Shown here piece after piece: positions 16,956-25,365 of a DNA stretch of 64,000 bases. The notes beneath the pieces are model-generated. The model was not told where the DNA came from. It saw only the letters and a list, made by a program, of their open reading frames with translations, and did no database searches. The DNA is taken from NCBI GenBank assembly GCA_019637435.1, contig JAHBVO010000002.1, forward strand, positions 1,031,519 to 1,095,518, written 5' to 3'. Origin of the DNA: Candidatus Obscuribacterales bacterium. Its GTDB lineage: Bacteria > Cyanobacteriota > Vampirovibrionia > Obscuribacterales > Obscuribacteraceae. Position 1 is the first letter of the stretch, and each line of letters starts with the position of its first letter. The position numbers and the translations under genes were made by a program.

Positions 16956-17354
16956 CTAGGAAACCAAGAACAGCGCTTCGTTCGTGGCGGCGAGGTGTTT
17001 TCTCGTAATTTTCGCAAGACTGAGACTCGAACGAGTCGTTGCCTGCTGTTTCTTCAATTGCTCATGGAGAAGGTTGCGCATCGCAGTTATGTATTTTTCC
17101 GGATTGTCTGAGTCCATAAGATAGCGATTAACTAAACGGCGTGCGACGAAGAGCTCGCTCGACGTAAGAAGCTTTGTCGAAACCAGTGCGTAACCAATTG
17201 TCGCTTGAGCAACTCTGGCGATTTTAGTAAGTTCGAGCAAACGATTATCGTTAAGTACCCCCGACTGGCAAAGCAGTTCGCCTAGCATCAAATCCTTTAT
17301 ACGGAAGGATGGTTGTTCTTCAACCGGGTTCGACTTTTGTTTTAGGGTTTCCAT
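16956..17354 (-). CDS. Hypothetical protein with a GspE-N/MshEN-like segment
   Basis: 132 residues from the ATG at 17354 (GGGGG at 7-base spacing; the longer frame to 17390 lacks one). The central part (IKDLMLGELLCQSGVLNDNRLLELTKIA ... TIGYALVSTKLLTSSELFVARRLVN) follows the pattern of type II secretion/pilus ATPase N-terminal repeats (LGELL..GL....L..A), here without any ATPase domain. The C-terminal part is helical and basic. Stand-alone domains of this kind may bind nucleotides or act as adaptors; the assignment is by pattern only. The region 17355-17712 upstream has no gene I can support. Confidence 0.6.
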   Translation of the reverse strand: METLKQKSNPVEEQPSFRIKDLMLGELLCQSGVLNDNRLLELTKIARVAQATIGYALVSTKLLTSSELFVARRLVNRYLMDSDNPEKYITAMRNLLHEQLKKQQATTRSSLSLAKITRKHLAATNEALFLVS

Positions 17355-17712
17355 TATCTTGCCCCCTTCGGCTTGTTTTCTTGCCACCACATTTGGTGAC
17401 AGGCGATTGAGCCATCAGTGCTATGTTAGACAGACGGTTCCACCGGCAAGTTTCCATTTTTAGCGCTATATCTCAGAAGATAATTCTAAGGGAGTCCCGC
17501 TTGAAAACCGCATGCCTACTTGCTCACAAGCACCGAAATAGCACGCAGACCTCGGGTCGGAGATGGATGCTGAAATCGATCACAATTAGTCGAGAAATCG
17601 CAAAACTACGAGGGGCGCGCGTGATGCGGCTTTCGTTGCGCTGATTGAGACCACACCTTGATGTTTTATAATGTATGCATTGTATATTCTTCGCGTTGGG
17701 CGGGATTTCGGA

Positions 17713-18624
17713 ATGGCAGACATCAAGAGTTCGAGCAAGTACGCGCTCACAGAACCTGTTCTCAAGCTGCTTGGCGAGCACGAAAAACAGCCGAGCTTTT
17801 CAGGGATATTGGATAGCGCGTTAGTACAAACAATGCTCAAACTTGAGGGCAAACCGATCGAAGATTTGCTCGTCGGTCTTCTCCCTCGGGCTGCCTCACG
17901 AGCGGTAGTTCCGATAAGCAACTACTACGTCGGAGCCGTGCTGCTTGGAGCGAGTGGTTGTGTTTACTTCGGCAGCAACTTCGAAGTTCCCGGTCAAGGA
18001 TTGGGTTGTTCTATCCATGCTGAGCAATCAGGTTTCGCCAACGCTTTTGCACACGACGAGACGGAAGTGAAGATAGTCGCTGTAAACGCCGCGCCGTGTG
18101 GACACTGCCGGCAGTTCATGACTGAGTTTTCGCTTGACGTGAGCATGAAGATTATCATTAAGGAAACTGCTGAAATGACGCTGGGCGAATTTCTTCCGGA
18201 ACATTTCGGTCCAGCGCATCTGGGCAACAAGCATGGTGCCTTGCCTCCAGTGCAATCCGGTCTGACTTTCGTTGAATCCGATTCTTCAAATTCGAAGCTG
18301 AAACAAGCGGCACTGAATGCAGCAGCCAAAAGCTATGCGCCTTATTCTAATTCGCCTTCCGGCTTTGCAATACTGATGAATAGCGGTCGCATTCATTCGG
18401 GTTCGTATATCGAGAGTGTTGCTTACAATCCGAGTTTGCCGCCGCTTCAGTCGGCGCTGGTTTCACTCGTTCAATCAGGCGATAGTTTGACTGAGATAGC
18501 CGGCTGTGTCCTGGTTGAATTGGAAGGTGCCAATATCACGCAGCAGGATCTGTCCCGAGTCGTTTTAAAAGGACTTGGAACGGCGGCACCATTTTCTGTT
18601 GTGCTTGCCAGAAAGTCCAGCTAA
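17713..18624 (+). CDS. cdd: Cytidine deaminase, two-domain (E. coli Cdd type)
   Basis: 303 residues, close to the ~294 of E. coli Cdd and about twice the tetrameric short form. Hydrolytic deamination of cytidine/deoxycytidine to uridine in pyrimidine salvage. The catalytic half has SNYYVGAVLLGASGCVYFGSNFEVPG, the zinc/proton-shuttle motif HAEQSG and the two-Cys motif PCGHCRQF; the C-terminal degenerate half retains SYAPYSNSPSGFAILMNSGRIHSGSYIES. The N-terminal ~45 residues are the helical linker of this class. The ATG at 17713 is used rather than 17671, since the extra 14 residues do not match the family. Confidence 0.95.
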   Translation: MADIKSSSKYALTEPVLKLLGEHEKQPSFSGILDSALVQTMLKLEGKPIEDLLVGLLPRAASRAVVPISNYYVGAVLLGASGCVYFGSNFEVPGQGLGCSIHAEQSGFANAFAHDETEVKIVAVNAAPCGHCRQFMTEFSLDVSMKIIIKETAEMTLGEFLPEHFGPAHLGNKHGALPPVQSGLTFVESDSSNSKLKQAALNAAAKSYAPYSNSPSGFAILMNSGRIHSGSYIESVAYNPSLPPLQSALVSLVQSGDSLTEIAGCVLVELEGANITQQDLSRVVLKGLGTAAPFSVVLARKSS

Positions 18625-19181
18625 TCCGCTTGCTCTCGTTCAGTTACAGACTGCTGCCGTTGCGATTTCATAGTTTCAAGCAGCGGCGATGTTTGGGATG
18701 AAACAGATATATCAGCTTTTGTGATACCGCAGGTGGTGATAGCCTTGGTTATGCCATGCCAAAATCATGATGCCGATATTTCGTTGAACGACTCAATCTT
18801 TAGTTGGGATGCTGAGTTCCGCCGTGCGTGAAATTTGACTGAAGGACTTGTATCATTTCGGCGACTGATATCAGTTTCTAATGATCAGAATTTTTTGCAC
18901 GAAAATTGAAACTTTTTTCCCTGCCGATAACAGTTGATGTTATGCCGATAAGATTCTGAAAACGGCTCCGCATCTGTGTTATCCACGCTGTAATCGATGG
19001 TAATACCATTCTGAATTCGAATTCATAAAGGCGTTTCTCTTTGCAGCTCTGCATGTCTTCTAAACTGGATTTTACAAATTGCCACTTCACCTGACGACTT
19101 CGAGAGGGCTGTTGTGATGAACCTTTCGGTATAGTAAACCGCGTTACTGATTGTTCGGCATGGATTCGATGACCCGACGCT
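18625..19181. other. Intergenic region without a supported gene
   Basis: About 560 bases between cdd and the large TPR gene. A minus-strand frame at 18878-19090 has no ribosome binding site and an amino acid mix unlike its neighbours. I see no tRNA, no strong hairpin with a T tract, and no repeat. The distal part presumably carries the promoter of the TPR gene, but no convincing -35/-10 pair was found by eye. Confidence 0.5.
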
Positions 19182-19331
19182 ATGTCATCCCAGCTGATTG
19201 ACAGTCAGGAGAAAAAGTACCGTTTGCGGGCACTTCATCTGGACCTTGAAGATCACTTGCTTCAGTTCAAGCTTTTTCTCTCACTACTTAAATCTGCGAC
19301 GAGCGCGTGCTCTTTGCAGAAACCTAATTAA
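19182..19331 (+). CDS. Possible small upstream ORF, 49 residues
   Basis: Frame ATG 19182 to TAA 19329-19331, ending just before the ATG of the large TPR gene and overlapping its Shine-Dalgarno (AAGGAG). The product (MSSQLIDSQEKKYRLRALHL, then an amphipathic helix DLEDHLLQFKLFLSLLKS) looks protein-like rather than random, but no purine-rich site precedes its ATG. If translated, it could couple to or attenuate the downstream gene. This is a tentative call. Confidence 0.3.
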   Translation: MSSQLIDSQEKKYRLRALHLDLEDHLLQFKLFLSLLKSATSACSLQKPN

Positions 19332-19341
19332 GGAGTTAACG

Positions 19342-21330
19342 ATGAAGAAAGTAGTCCTATCCACCATTCTCGGTACCAGTCTCCTCATAGGAGTTGCCGG
19401 GGCGCAAAATGCTGGGGCAGCGACGGAAGCTGGTTATACAAGAGGAAAACTTTTCAAAGGAAGAGTTGCTTATCAGGTAGAAAAAGGTGAGAACCTCTGG
19501 CTTCAAAGGAAATATGATGAAGCCGCTGATGCTTTCCGCAAAGAGATGAAGCGCCATCCGCGCAACCTTGATGCGACTGCTGGACTCGGAATGTCTCTCG
19601 TCATGCAGTACAAACTCGATGGTGCCGACGAGCAATTCGATAGAGTTCTCGATAAACAACCCGATAACGCAATCGCGCACACCGGAAAAGCGTTTGTCGC
19701 ATTGAACCGTATTCAATCATCTTCTAAGACTTTGATCGACAAGAAATCAGAGCTTCTGACCACAGCAGAGACCGAAGCGAGAGCCGCTATTGACGCCGAT
19801 CCCGCGTTCCCTCAAGCACATTACGCGCTCGGTTGTGCTTATAAGGAACAAGACAAACTTGGCGAAGCGTACGAGAAGTTCAAAGAAGCGATCAATTTAG
19901 ATCCGACTTATTCGGATGCCTACTCGCAAATCGCGATGATCGATCTACTTAAGAATCGCCCTGTCGAAGCCGCCAATAATGCTCGACGCGCAATTGAAAA
20001 TAACACCGCAAACTCGACTGCGCATTATGCGTTGGGTGAAAGTTTGGTTCAACAAGGCTCGATTGACGCTGCACTGAAGGAGCTAAACACAGCACTTTAT
20101 CTCAACCGCAATAGCGCACCTGTTCACATCTCTCTCGGTAAGGCATACGAAGCTCAAGGTAACGCGGACGCCGCTTTGAAGAACTACGAGCGCGCAGCTC
20201 TGATAAAGCCTGAGATGAAGGAAGCCTACGAGAAGATGGTCAATTTGCACCTTGCACTTGGTCAGCAGTACGAATCTCAGAATAATACTGTCGGTGCTCT
20301 CAAGGAGTACCGCCAGGCTAGCCTGATCGATCCGCATCATCCCGAACCATACATGCACATGGCTGCACTCCGCGAAAATCGTGGTGATATGGAACTTGCA
20401 ATTGCTGAATTGCGAAGTGGCGCTGAAATCAATAGAGAGTCACCAGAGCTGCAACAGCGCATCGGTGAAGCCTCTTTGAAGGTTGATAAAACCGATGATG
20501 CTATCAAAGCCTTTGAAAGAGCATTGACTTTGCGTCCTCAAGACCCGGCTCTCGTAGACGGTTTGAGTCGTGCGTTCTACGTCAAAGCTACGAAGGAAAC
20601 ATCCGGTTCATTCCTCGCCTCCAACGAATATGAAAGCGCGAAAATTTCACTGGAGAAAGCGATCAAACTCAATCCCAACAATTTGAGATTGAGACTGGCG
20701 TCAGCGAAACTGAGAGCGTTGTCCGGTGAAGACGTCGATCTGGCATCGATTGGAACACCGACCAATGATGCAGAACGAATTGCATACGCAGAAGCGCTTC
20801 TGGCTCAAAACAAATTCGCTGAGTCGCAACAAGAAATGGACAAGGTTATACAAAATACCCAGGATCCTGTTCAAGTTGCTGCAGTCGGCGATCTCGCCTT
20901 GATGATCAAGGATCTGGATACCGCTTCACGTGCCTACAAAAAAGCATCGGAACTCGGTCAGCAAGACCGTGCTCGTCGCGGAATGACCGGCGTTTTGAAG
21001 GCACGTAAGGAAGTGACGAGACAGCTTAATCTCGGCCAAGATTTAGCGAAGAGGAATCAGCTCGCTTCGGCGGTCGACACTTTCCGGCTTGCTACCTCGG
21101 GTAATCCGCGCTTAGCTGAAGCCCGTTGGGGGCTTGCTCAATCAGAAGAAAAACTTTCGTCGAAATCGCCGGAAGGTCTTCGCGATGCCGCAACTCAATA
21201 TCGTGCTTATCTTGCTTTATCACCGGAGTTGCCGGAGAAAACCGCCAGGAAGATCAATAAGCGCATTGAGAAGATTGAAACTAAAGCTTTGAAGCTCGAC
21301 AAACGTGTCAACATTGCCTCAGCTCAGTAG
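19342..21330 (+). CDS. Large secreted TPR-repeat protein, 662 residues
   Basis: The true start is the ATG at 19342 (AAGGAG, 6-base spacing), giving a clean Sec signal peptide (MKKVVLSTILGTSLLIGVAG, cleavage near AGA/AAT). The rest is an almost continuous array of TPR units, for example YDEAADAFRKEMKRHPRNLDATAGLG, LGEAYEKFKEAINLDPTYSDAYSQIA, IDAALKELNTALYLNRNSAPVHISLG, ADAALKNYERAALIKPEMKEAYEKM and DDAIKAFERALTLRPQDPALVDGLS, roughly ten to twelve in all. It is probably a periplasmic scaffold or assembly factor; the partner is unknown. The gene ends at a clear intrinsic terminator. Confidence 0.88.
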   Translation: MKKVVLSTILGTSLLIGVAGAQNAGAATEAGYTRGKLFKGRVAYQVEKGENLWLQRKYDEAADAFRKEMKRHPRNLDATAGLGMSLVMQYKLDGADEQFDRVLDKQPDNAIAHTGKAFVALNRIQSSSKTLIDKKSELLTTAETEARAAIDADPAFPQAHYALGCAYKEQDKLGEAYEKFKEAINLDPTYSDAYSQIAMIDLLKNRPVEAANNARRAIENNTANSTAHYALGESLVQQGSIDAALKELNTALYLNRNSAPVHISLGKAYEAQGNADAALKNYERAALIKPEMKEAYEKMVNLHLALGQQYESQNNTVGALKEYRQASLIDPHHPEPYMHMAALRENRGDMELAIAELRSGAEINRESPELQQRIGEASLKVDKTDDAIKAFERALTLRPQDPALVDGLSRAFYVKATKETSGSFLASNEYESAKISLEKAIKLNPNNLRLRLASAKLRALSGEDVDLASIGTPTNDAERIAYAEALLAQNKFAESQQEMDKVIQNTQDPVQVAAVGDLALMIKDLDTASRAYKKASELGQQDRARRGMTGVLKARKEVTRQLNLGQDLAKRNQLASAVDTFRLATSGNPRLAEARWGLAQSEEKLSSKSPEGLRDAATQYRAYLALSPELPEKTARKINKRIEKIETKALKLDKRVNIASAQ

Positions 21331-21389
21331 TTGAAGGACAAGGTTGTAGCTACTTAAAGTTCGTATTCACTTACGAATACCCATGGGGA

Positions 21390-21423
21390 GGCGGTGTCTG
21401 AAGACATCGCCTTTTCCCTTTTG
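21390..21423 (+). terminator. Intrinsic terminator after the large TPR gene
   Basis: Stem GGCGGTGTC (21390-21398) pairs with GACATCGCC (21403-21411) with one G-U pair and a TGAA tetraloop, followed by a T/C-rich tract (TTTTCCCTTTT). It lies 60 bases after the stop. Confidence 0.85.
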
Positions 21424-21536
21424 CAGCCCTGTTCCAGAGACCCTCATTTGCCATTTTCCATTCTTACGTCTCCTGTACTATCAGGAACCGCCGTTAAGGT
21501 GTAAAATCCAGTAAGGTCCGACTTTGGGAGACGGCG

Positions 21537-22481
21537 ATGGGACAATTCATTACGAGTCACTTCATTTTGCTCGGCATCGCATCAATGCTGCTGTCCGTCG
21601 TTGCCATGCTGATAGTTCGCAAAACGATCGGCATGAGATTTTTGCGCGACCATCACGAAGTGTCTGATCCGTTGCTCGCTTGCGTCGGAACGCTGTTTGC
21701 AATTTTGCTTGGTTTCATGGTGGCAAATGCAATGACGCGCTTCGAGGAGGCTCGGCTAAATGTTGAGCGCGAAGCTGGTGCTATCAGTGACATCTACCGG
21801 CTATCACGTGGCCTGCCTGAGAAAGCTGGATTGATAATCAGGAGCGACTGCTCCAAGTACGTCAATGGTGTCATTGAAGATGAATGGCCAAAGATGGCAC
21901 AGCGTAAGATGTCCTATGATGTTTGGAAACACTACGGTCAAATTTGGACCGACGTATTGAGTTACGAACCGCAGACAAACCGGGAGAACAATATTCACAC
22001 GACTATGCTTTCAAGCATGGCTAGTCTAGGTGATTGTCGCAGAATTCGAGCCACGCAAATGAGCTATTCTGTGCCTCATGTACTTTGGGGAGTTGTTCTG
22101 ATTGGGGCATTCGCGACTGGAATTCTTGTTCTTTTCTTCGGCATTGAAAATGTTGTGATGCAGTCATTTACTACCGCGCTCGTCAATCTCGTATTGTTTT
22201 TAAATGTCTTCTTGTTGGCGACTTACGATGAGCCCTTTTGTGGCGACGTCTCCGTGCGTCCACACGCATTCGAAGTGGCGCGTGATTCCTTGAATCGTCG
22301 TTATAAAGGACTGAGTCCTTCGATACCTGCGTCACTAACTGATGAAGATCCAGCCGTCGATCCAGTTGAAACGGAGCCAGCTGACGAACCTTCAGAGGAG
22401 GACGCCCAAAAGCGCTCTCAGCTGATGAACGAACCTGTGTCCGAATCGAGCAATGAAACAGATCCAGTCGCAACGTTTTAA
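21537..22481 (+). CDS. DUF4239 (bestrophin-like) membrane protein
   Basis: 314 residues. Two N-terminal helices (FILLGIASMLLSVVAMLIV and LLACVGTLFAILLGFMVANAM) flank the motif RDHHEVSDPLLACVGTLFAILLGF and are followed by TRFEEARLNVEREAGAISDIYRLSRGLP, the characteristic DUF4239 sequence. A soluble helical loop and two more helices (LWGVVLIGAFATGILVLFFGI, VNLVLFLNVFLLATYDEPF) complete the fold. The tail is acidic and Pro/Ser/Glu rich (DEDPAVDPVETEPADEPSEE). Related proteins are channel-like; function is unproven. GGGAG precedes the ATG by 6 bases. Confidence 0.85.
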   Translation: MGQFITSHFILLGIASMLLSVVAMLIVRKTIGMRFLRDHHEVSDPLLACVGTLFAILLGFMVANAMTRFEEARLNVEREAGAISDIYRLSRGLPEKAGLIIRSDCSKYVNGVIEDEWPKMAQRKMSYDVWKHYGQIWTDVLSYEPQTNRENNIHTTMLSSMASLGDCRRIRATQMSYSVPHVLWGVVLIGAFATGILVLFFGIENVVMQSFTTALVNLVLFLNVFLLATYDEPFCGDVSVRPHAFEVARDSLNRRYKGLSPSIPASLTDEDPAVDPVETEPADEPSEEDAQKRSQLMNEPVSESSNETDPVATF

Positions 22482-22503
22482 CGGTTCGAGAGTTTGCTAT
22501 GCG

Positions 22504-23217
22504 CTAGTTGCCTAGCGAGCCAAGCCTGCGTTGCGCGTCTTCCATGACTCTCCTGCACTTTGCCTCAGCCTCTCGGTGAATTTCAGCTTCCCGTTCGGGA
22601 CTAATGGACGTGAACACTTTTCCGTCTTCATCCTGCCAATACTGATTGGCATTTGCCCTTTCTTCTTCAATTTGCTCGGTTGCGGCCTTCTTGATTCGCG
22701 CGCAATCGTTTTTAGCGGTGCGCATTATTTCCTCTTTCTTGTGATTGATAACTCGTTGAGCATCCGTCAGAGCCGGTTTTGGGGTGGCTTTCTCGTTGTC
22801 CTCGTCCTCATCCTCTTCATCATCGACACTGGACGATGATCTGCTTGGATTTGGTGCGGGGGCGGATGACGAGTTTGTCGATGTCCGTGTTTGCGACGAG
22901 TGTTTCTCAGCTCGGGCAAGTCCCTCTCGGCATCTCTCGATGATATCCGGCTTATTACAGATTTTCAGGCATAGCTCATATTCGTATTTTGCGGTCCCCA
23001 TTCGTCCTAGCGCTAAATTTGTGTTCGCCAGATAATAGTGAGTTTGCCATGACATCGGGGAAAACTTGGCCGCCCTTTGTAGAAAGGGAAGCGCCTTCGA
23101 GTAATTGCCTTCTGCGTATAGTTTTGCCCCTTCTTGCAGATCGGAGGCGACAGCTGGCGACGACGCAATGGTCGCTAATGAGAAACATGAAAGAAGAAAT
23201 ACGGCCGTTTTTCGCAT
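22504..23217 (-). CDS. Secreted TPR protein with acidic and coiled-coil C-terminus
   Basis: 237 residues with a signal peptide (MRKTAVFLLSCFSLATIASSPAVAS). Residues about 26-100 carry a TPR pair (LQEGAKLYAEGNYSKALPFLQRAAKFSPMSWQTHYYLANTNLALGRMGTAKYEYELCLKICNKPDI). Then comes a Ser/Pro-rich linker with a strongly acidic cluster (DDEEDEDEDNEKAT) and a charged helical end (IKKAATEQIEEERANANQYWQ, EREAEIHREAEAKCRRVMEDAQRRL), probably coiled coil. Convergent with the DUF4239 gene. The ribosome binding site is weak. Confidence 0.75.
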   Translation of the reverse strand: MRKTAVFLLSCFSLATIASSPAVASDLQEGAKLYAEGNYSKALPFLQRAAKFSPMSWQTHYYLANTNLALGRMGTAKYEYELCLKICNKPDIIERCREGLARAEKHSSQTRTSTNSSSAPAPNPSRSSSSVDDEEDEDEDNEKATPKPALTDAQRVINHKKEEIMRTAKNDCARIKKAATEQIEEERANANQYWQDEDGKVFTSISPEREAEIHREAEAKCRRVMEDAQRRLGSLGN

Positions 23218-23352
23218 ATGTTTTTCTCGAGTTGAGCGGACCGGGGCTGGGAATTTAACGGATTCCGAATTCGATCAATATACAACACCTTTCTAGATCT
23301 CGCTTACCATTATCGCTATAATGCCTGCTCGCCCCGACCGCTTCGGAAGTTA

Positions 23353-24078
23353 ATGCAAGCACTGAAATTCAAAACTGCCTTTATCGTCTCTTCTATTTGC
23401 GCCGTTGGATTTTTCCTGTCTTCCTGTTCTACCAGAGCCGAGACCGGTTCTGAACCTCGACATGCGCAGCGCGCTGTCGACAATTACAATAAGAAACATG
23501 AGCGGTTCGTAAAGGCCGCGAAGGAGGGTAACATCGACCTGCTGTTCATCGGTGATTCCATCACTGAATACTGGTTAAGCGACGGTAAATCAGTTTGGGA
23601 CTCTGAATTCGCAAAATGGAATGCAGGTAATTTCGGAATTTCAGGTGACACTACATATGGTGTACTCGCTCGATTGAACGAAGAACTCGCAGGTATCAGC
23701 CCGAAGGTCACTGTCCTCATGATTGGCACAAATGATTTGTCTCATGGTGACCCACCTGAGACAATTGCGAACAATATTGGGGAGATCGTGAAGACGATAA
23801 AGAAACGTTTGCCCTCTACAAAGATTTTAGTGCTCGGTATTCTCCCTCGCGGTTACGCAAAGGATCGGGTGCGCCGCTCTATAGAGAAGGTCAATGAGAT
23901 TACCGCAAAGCTCGACAACGGGAAAGACATTAAGTTCTTAGACATAGGAAACTCGTTCGTCGATAAAGCGGGAGATGTACCTCTGGAGGTCATGCCCGAC
24001 CTTTTGCACCTGTCTGCTAAAGGTTACAAAATCTGGGCTGACTGCATCCGAGATTATTTGACCGAGTGGTTTGATTAG
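23353..24078 (+). CDS. SGNH/GDSL-family hydrolase, probable lipoprotein
   Basis: 241 residues. The signal sequence ends in a lipobox-like FLSSC, so the protein is probably lipid-anchored. The SGNH blocks are complete: block I IGDSITEYW (nucleophile Ser), block II Gly in NFGISGDTTYGVLARL, block III GTND, block V DLLHLS with the catalytic Asp-x-x-His. This arrangement resembles PAF-acetylhydrolase-beta-like esterases; in bacteria such enzymes deacylate or deacetylate envelope polysaccharides or lipids. The substrate is unknown. It converges with the rhodanese gene, their stops overlapping by 4 bases. Confidence 0.9.
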   Translation: MQALKFKTAFIVSSICAVGFFLSSCSTRAETGSEPRHAQRAVDNYNKKHERFVKAAKEGNIDLLFIGDSITEYWLSDGKSVWDSEFAKWNAGNFGISGDTTYGVLARLNEELAGISPKVTVLMIGTNDLSHGDPPETIANNIGEIVKTIKKRLPSTKILVLGILPRGYAKDRVRRSIEKVNEITAKLDNGKDIKFLDIGNSFVDKAGDVPLEVMPDLLHLSAKGYKIWADCIRDYLTEWFD

Positions 24079-24569
24079 CGAGATTTTTTGTCAGCGGTCT
24101 TGTTAATCAATCCGGCAATCGAAGCTCCGATGATAGAAATCGCACCACCCAAAACGACCGGGACAAAGGCTATTCCAGTCGCCACCATGCCGATGGAAGT
24201 AGCTGCGCCACAGGCTAAAATGAATTTGAATTGCTGCTCTTGCTGCGAGCAGCCTTTCTTTACGTGAAAGTTTTTGCTCTGAAATGTGAGTAAGCCGCCA
24301 TCCAGGACATAAACCTCACGACCCAACTCCATGGCTTGATATGCGGCTTTCCGTGCAATGTGGCCATCTCTGCACACCAGAACCAATTTTTTGTTCACGG
24401 GCAGGATCGACAGTTTGCTTCGAAGGTGTTCGAGGGGGATGTTTATCGACTCAGTTATGTGCTCTCTCGCAAAGTCTTCGGCACGGCGGACGTCCAGGAG
24501 AATGACATTATCTTGAACCGCCTGGTCGTCCAGGTATTTGGGTTGAACATAGGCGAGACGAGGTTGCAT
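24075..24569 (-). CDS. Rhodanese domain fused to DUF2892-like two-helix membrane domain
   Basis: 164 residues. The N-terminal rhodanese domain (about 1-100) has VILLDVRRAEDFAREHITESINIPL and the active-site loop VCRDGHIARKAA with its catalytic Cys, followed by GREVYVLDGGL. After a linker with GCSQQEQQFKF come two hydrophobic helices (ILACGAATSIGMVATGIAFV, VVLGGAISIIGASIAGLI), the pattern of the DUF2892 domain often fused to rhodaneses. It probably handles sulfane sulfur at the inner membrane face. No sulfur-oxidation gene lies beside it. Confidence 0.85.
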   Translation of the reverse strand: MQPRLAYVQPKYLDDQAVQDNVILLDVRRAEDFAREHITESINIPLEHLRSKLSILPVNKKLVLVCRDGHIARKAAYQAMELGREVYVLDGGLLTFQSKNFHVKKGCSQQEQQFKFILACGAATSIGMVATGIAFVPVVLGGAISIIGASIAGLINKTADKKSR

Positions 24570-24818
24570 GTGCTCAAGGCTCCGTGTCGCACAAAAGAGA
24601 AGTTGGTGAGATAGATGTTGTCAGTATTTATTTAGCAAACAGGTGGCGCTTCGATGCCTAGCTGAAGCTACTTATAGGCTGGAGATTCGCTACTCGAAAA
24701 AGAAGATAAAACTTGCAACCAATAGGAATCTTTTCGAGCGAATCCCAGTCTCGTAATCGGAAACTTTAAAGTATTCGATAGAAGACACCTGGGGGGTGCT
24801 TCGTGGAGGTTAATGATA

Positions 24819-25220
24819 ATGAGAAAGCTTCTATTACTGATGGCGGCGTCGACTACGTTGTACACGTGTTCGCTGAGTCCAGCCCTCGCTCAAACGACTG
24901 AAGATATCGCTAAAGGAAATTGCAAGCACACGTCGGATGTTTGTCAAAAGACTCTCGACTACGTGAACACCAAGAAGGGGAAACTCGGAAAAGCAAACGT
25001 GACTAATGTTTTGAAAGACTGCATCACCGCCTGCGATGCGACGGAAAAGTTTATTACGCGTGGATCGGCACTGCAGAAGAAGTCTGCTGCCATGACTATT
25101 GACGCATGTAATCAGGTTGCTAAATCTTGCGATCAGTTCGGCGATGATAAACAGATGCAAGCATGCGCAAATGAAGCTAGAAAAACAGTAGGCAACTTAC
25201 AGAAGATCACGTCGATGTAG
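24819..25220 (+). CDS. Secreted Cys-rich helical protein (DUF326/Csp-like pattern)
   Basis: 133 residues from the ATG at 24819 (GGAGG, 9-base spacing; an ATG at 24813 is only 3 bases away). The signal peptide ends SPALAQ. The mature part has seven Cys in helices: NCKHTSDVC, DCITAC, DACNQVAKSC and MQAC. The order of a helix with Cys pairs, FITRGSALQKKSAAMTIDAC, then SCDQFGDDKQMQACANEARK follows the four-helix-bundle layout of DUF326/copper-storage proteins, but with fewer Cys. Copper or other soft-metal binding in the periplasm is a guess based on that likeness. An intrinsic terminator follows. Confidence 0.7.
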   Translation: MRKLLLLMAASTTLYTCSLSPALAQTTEDIAKGNCKHTSDVCQKTLDYVNTKKGKLGKANVTNVLKDCITACDATEKFITRGSALQKKSAAMTIDACNQVAKSCDQFGDDKQMQACANEARKTVGNLQKITSM

Positions 25221-25260
25221 ATACAGTTTCACTAATCGCGCCTGGAGTCAGATTATGGGA

Positions 25261-25280
25261 AAGAACGGAATAGAGGTTCC

Positions 25281-25290
<10 letters not shown>
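25261..25290 (+). terminator. Intrinsic terminator after the Cys-rich protein gene
   Basis: Perfect 10-base stem AAGAACGGAA (25261-25270) and TTCCGTTCTT (25277-25286) with loop TAGAGG, followed by T-rich TCTT. It merges into the pyrimidine-rich simple repeat downstream. Confidence 0.75.
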
Positions 25291-25360
<70 letters not shown>

Positions 25361-25365
25361 GAAGA

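Noticed and set aside
18878..19090. 70-residue minus-strand frame in the gap before the large TPR gene
   Set aside because: No ribosome binding site, no recognisable pattern, and the amino acid mix looks random.
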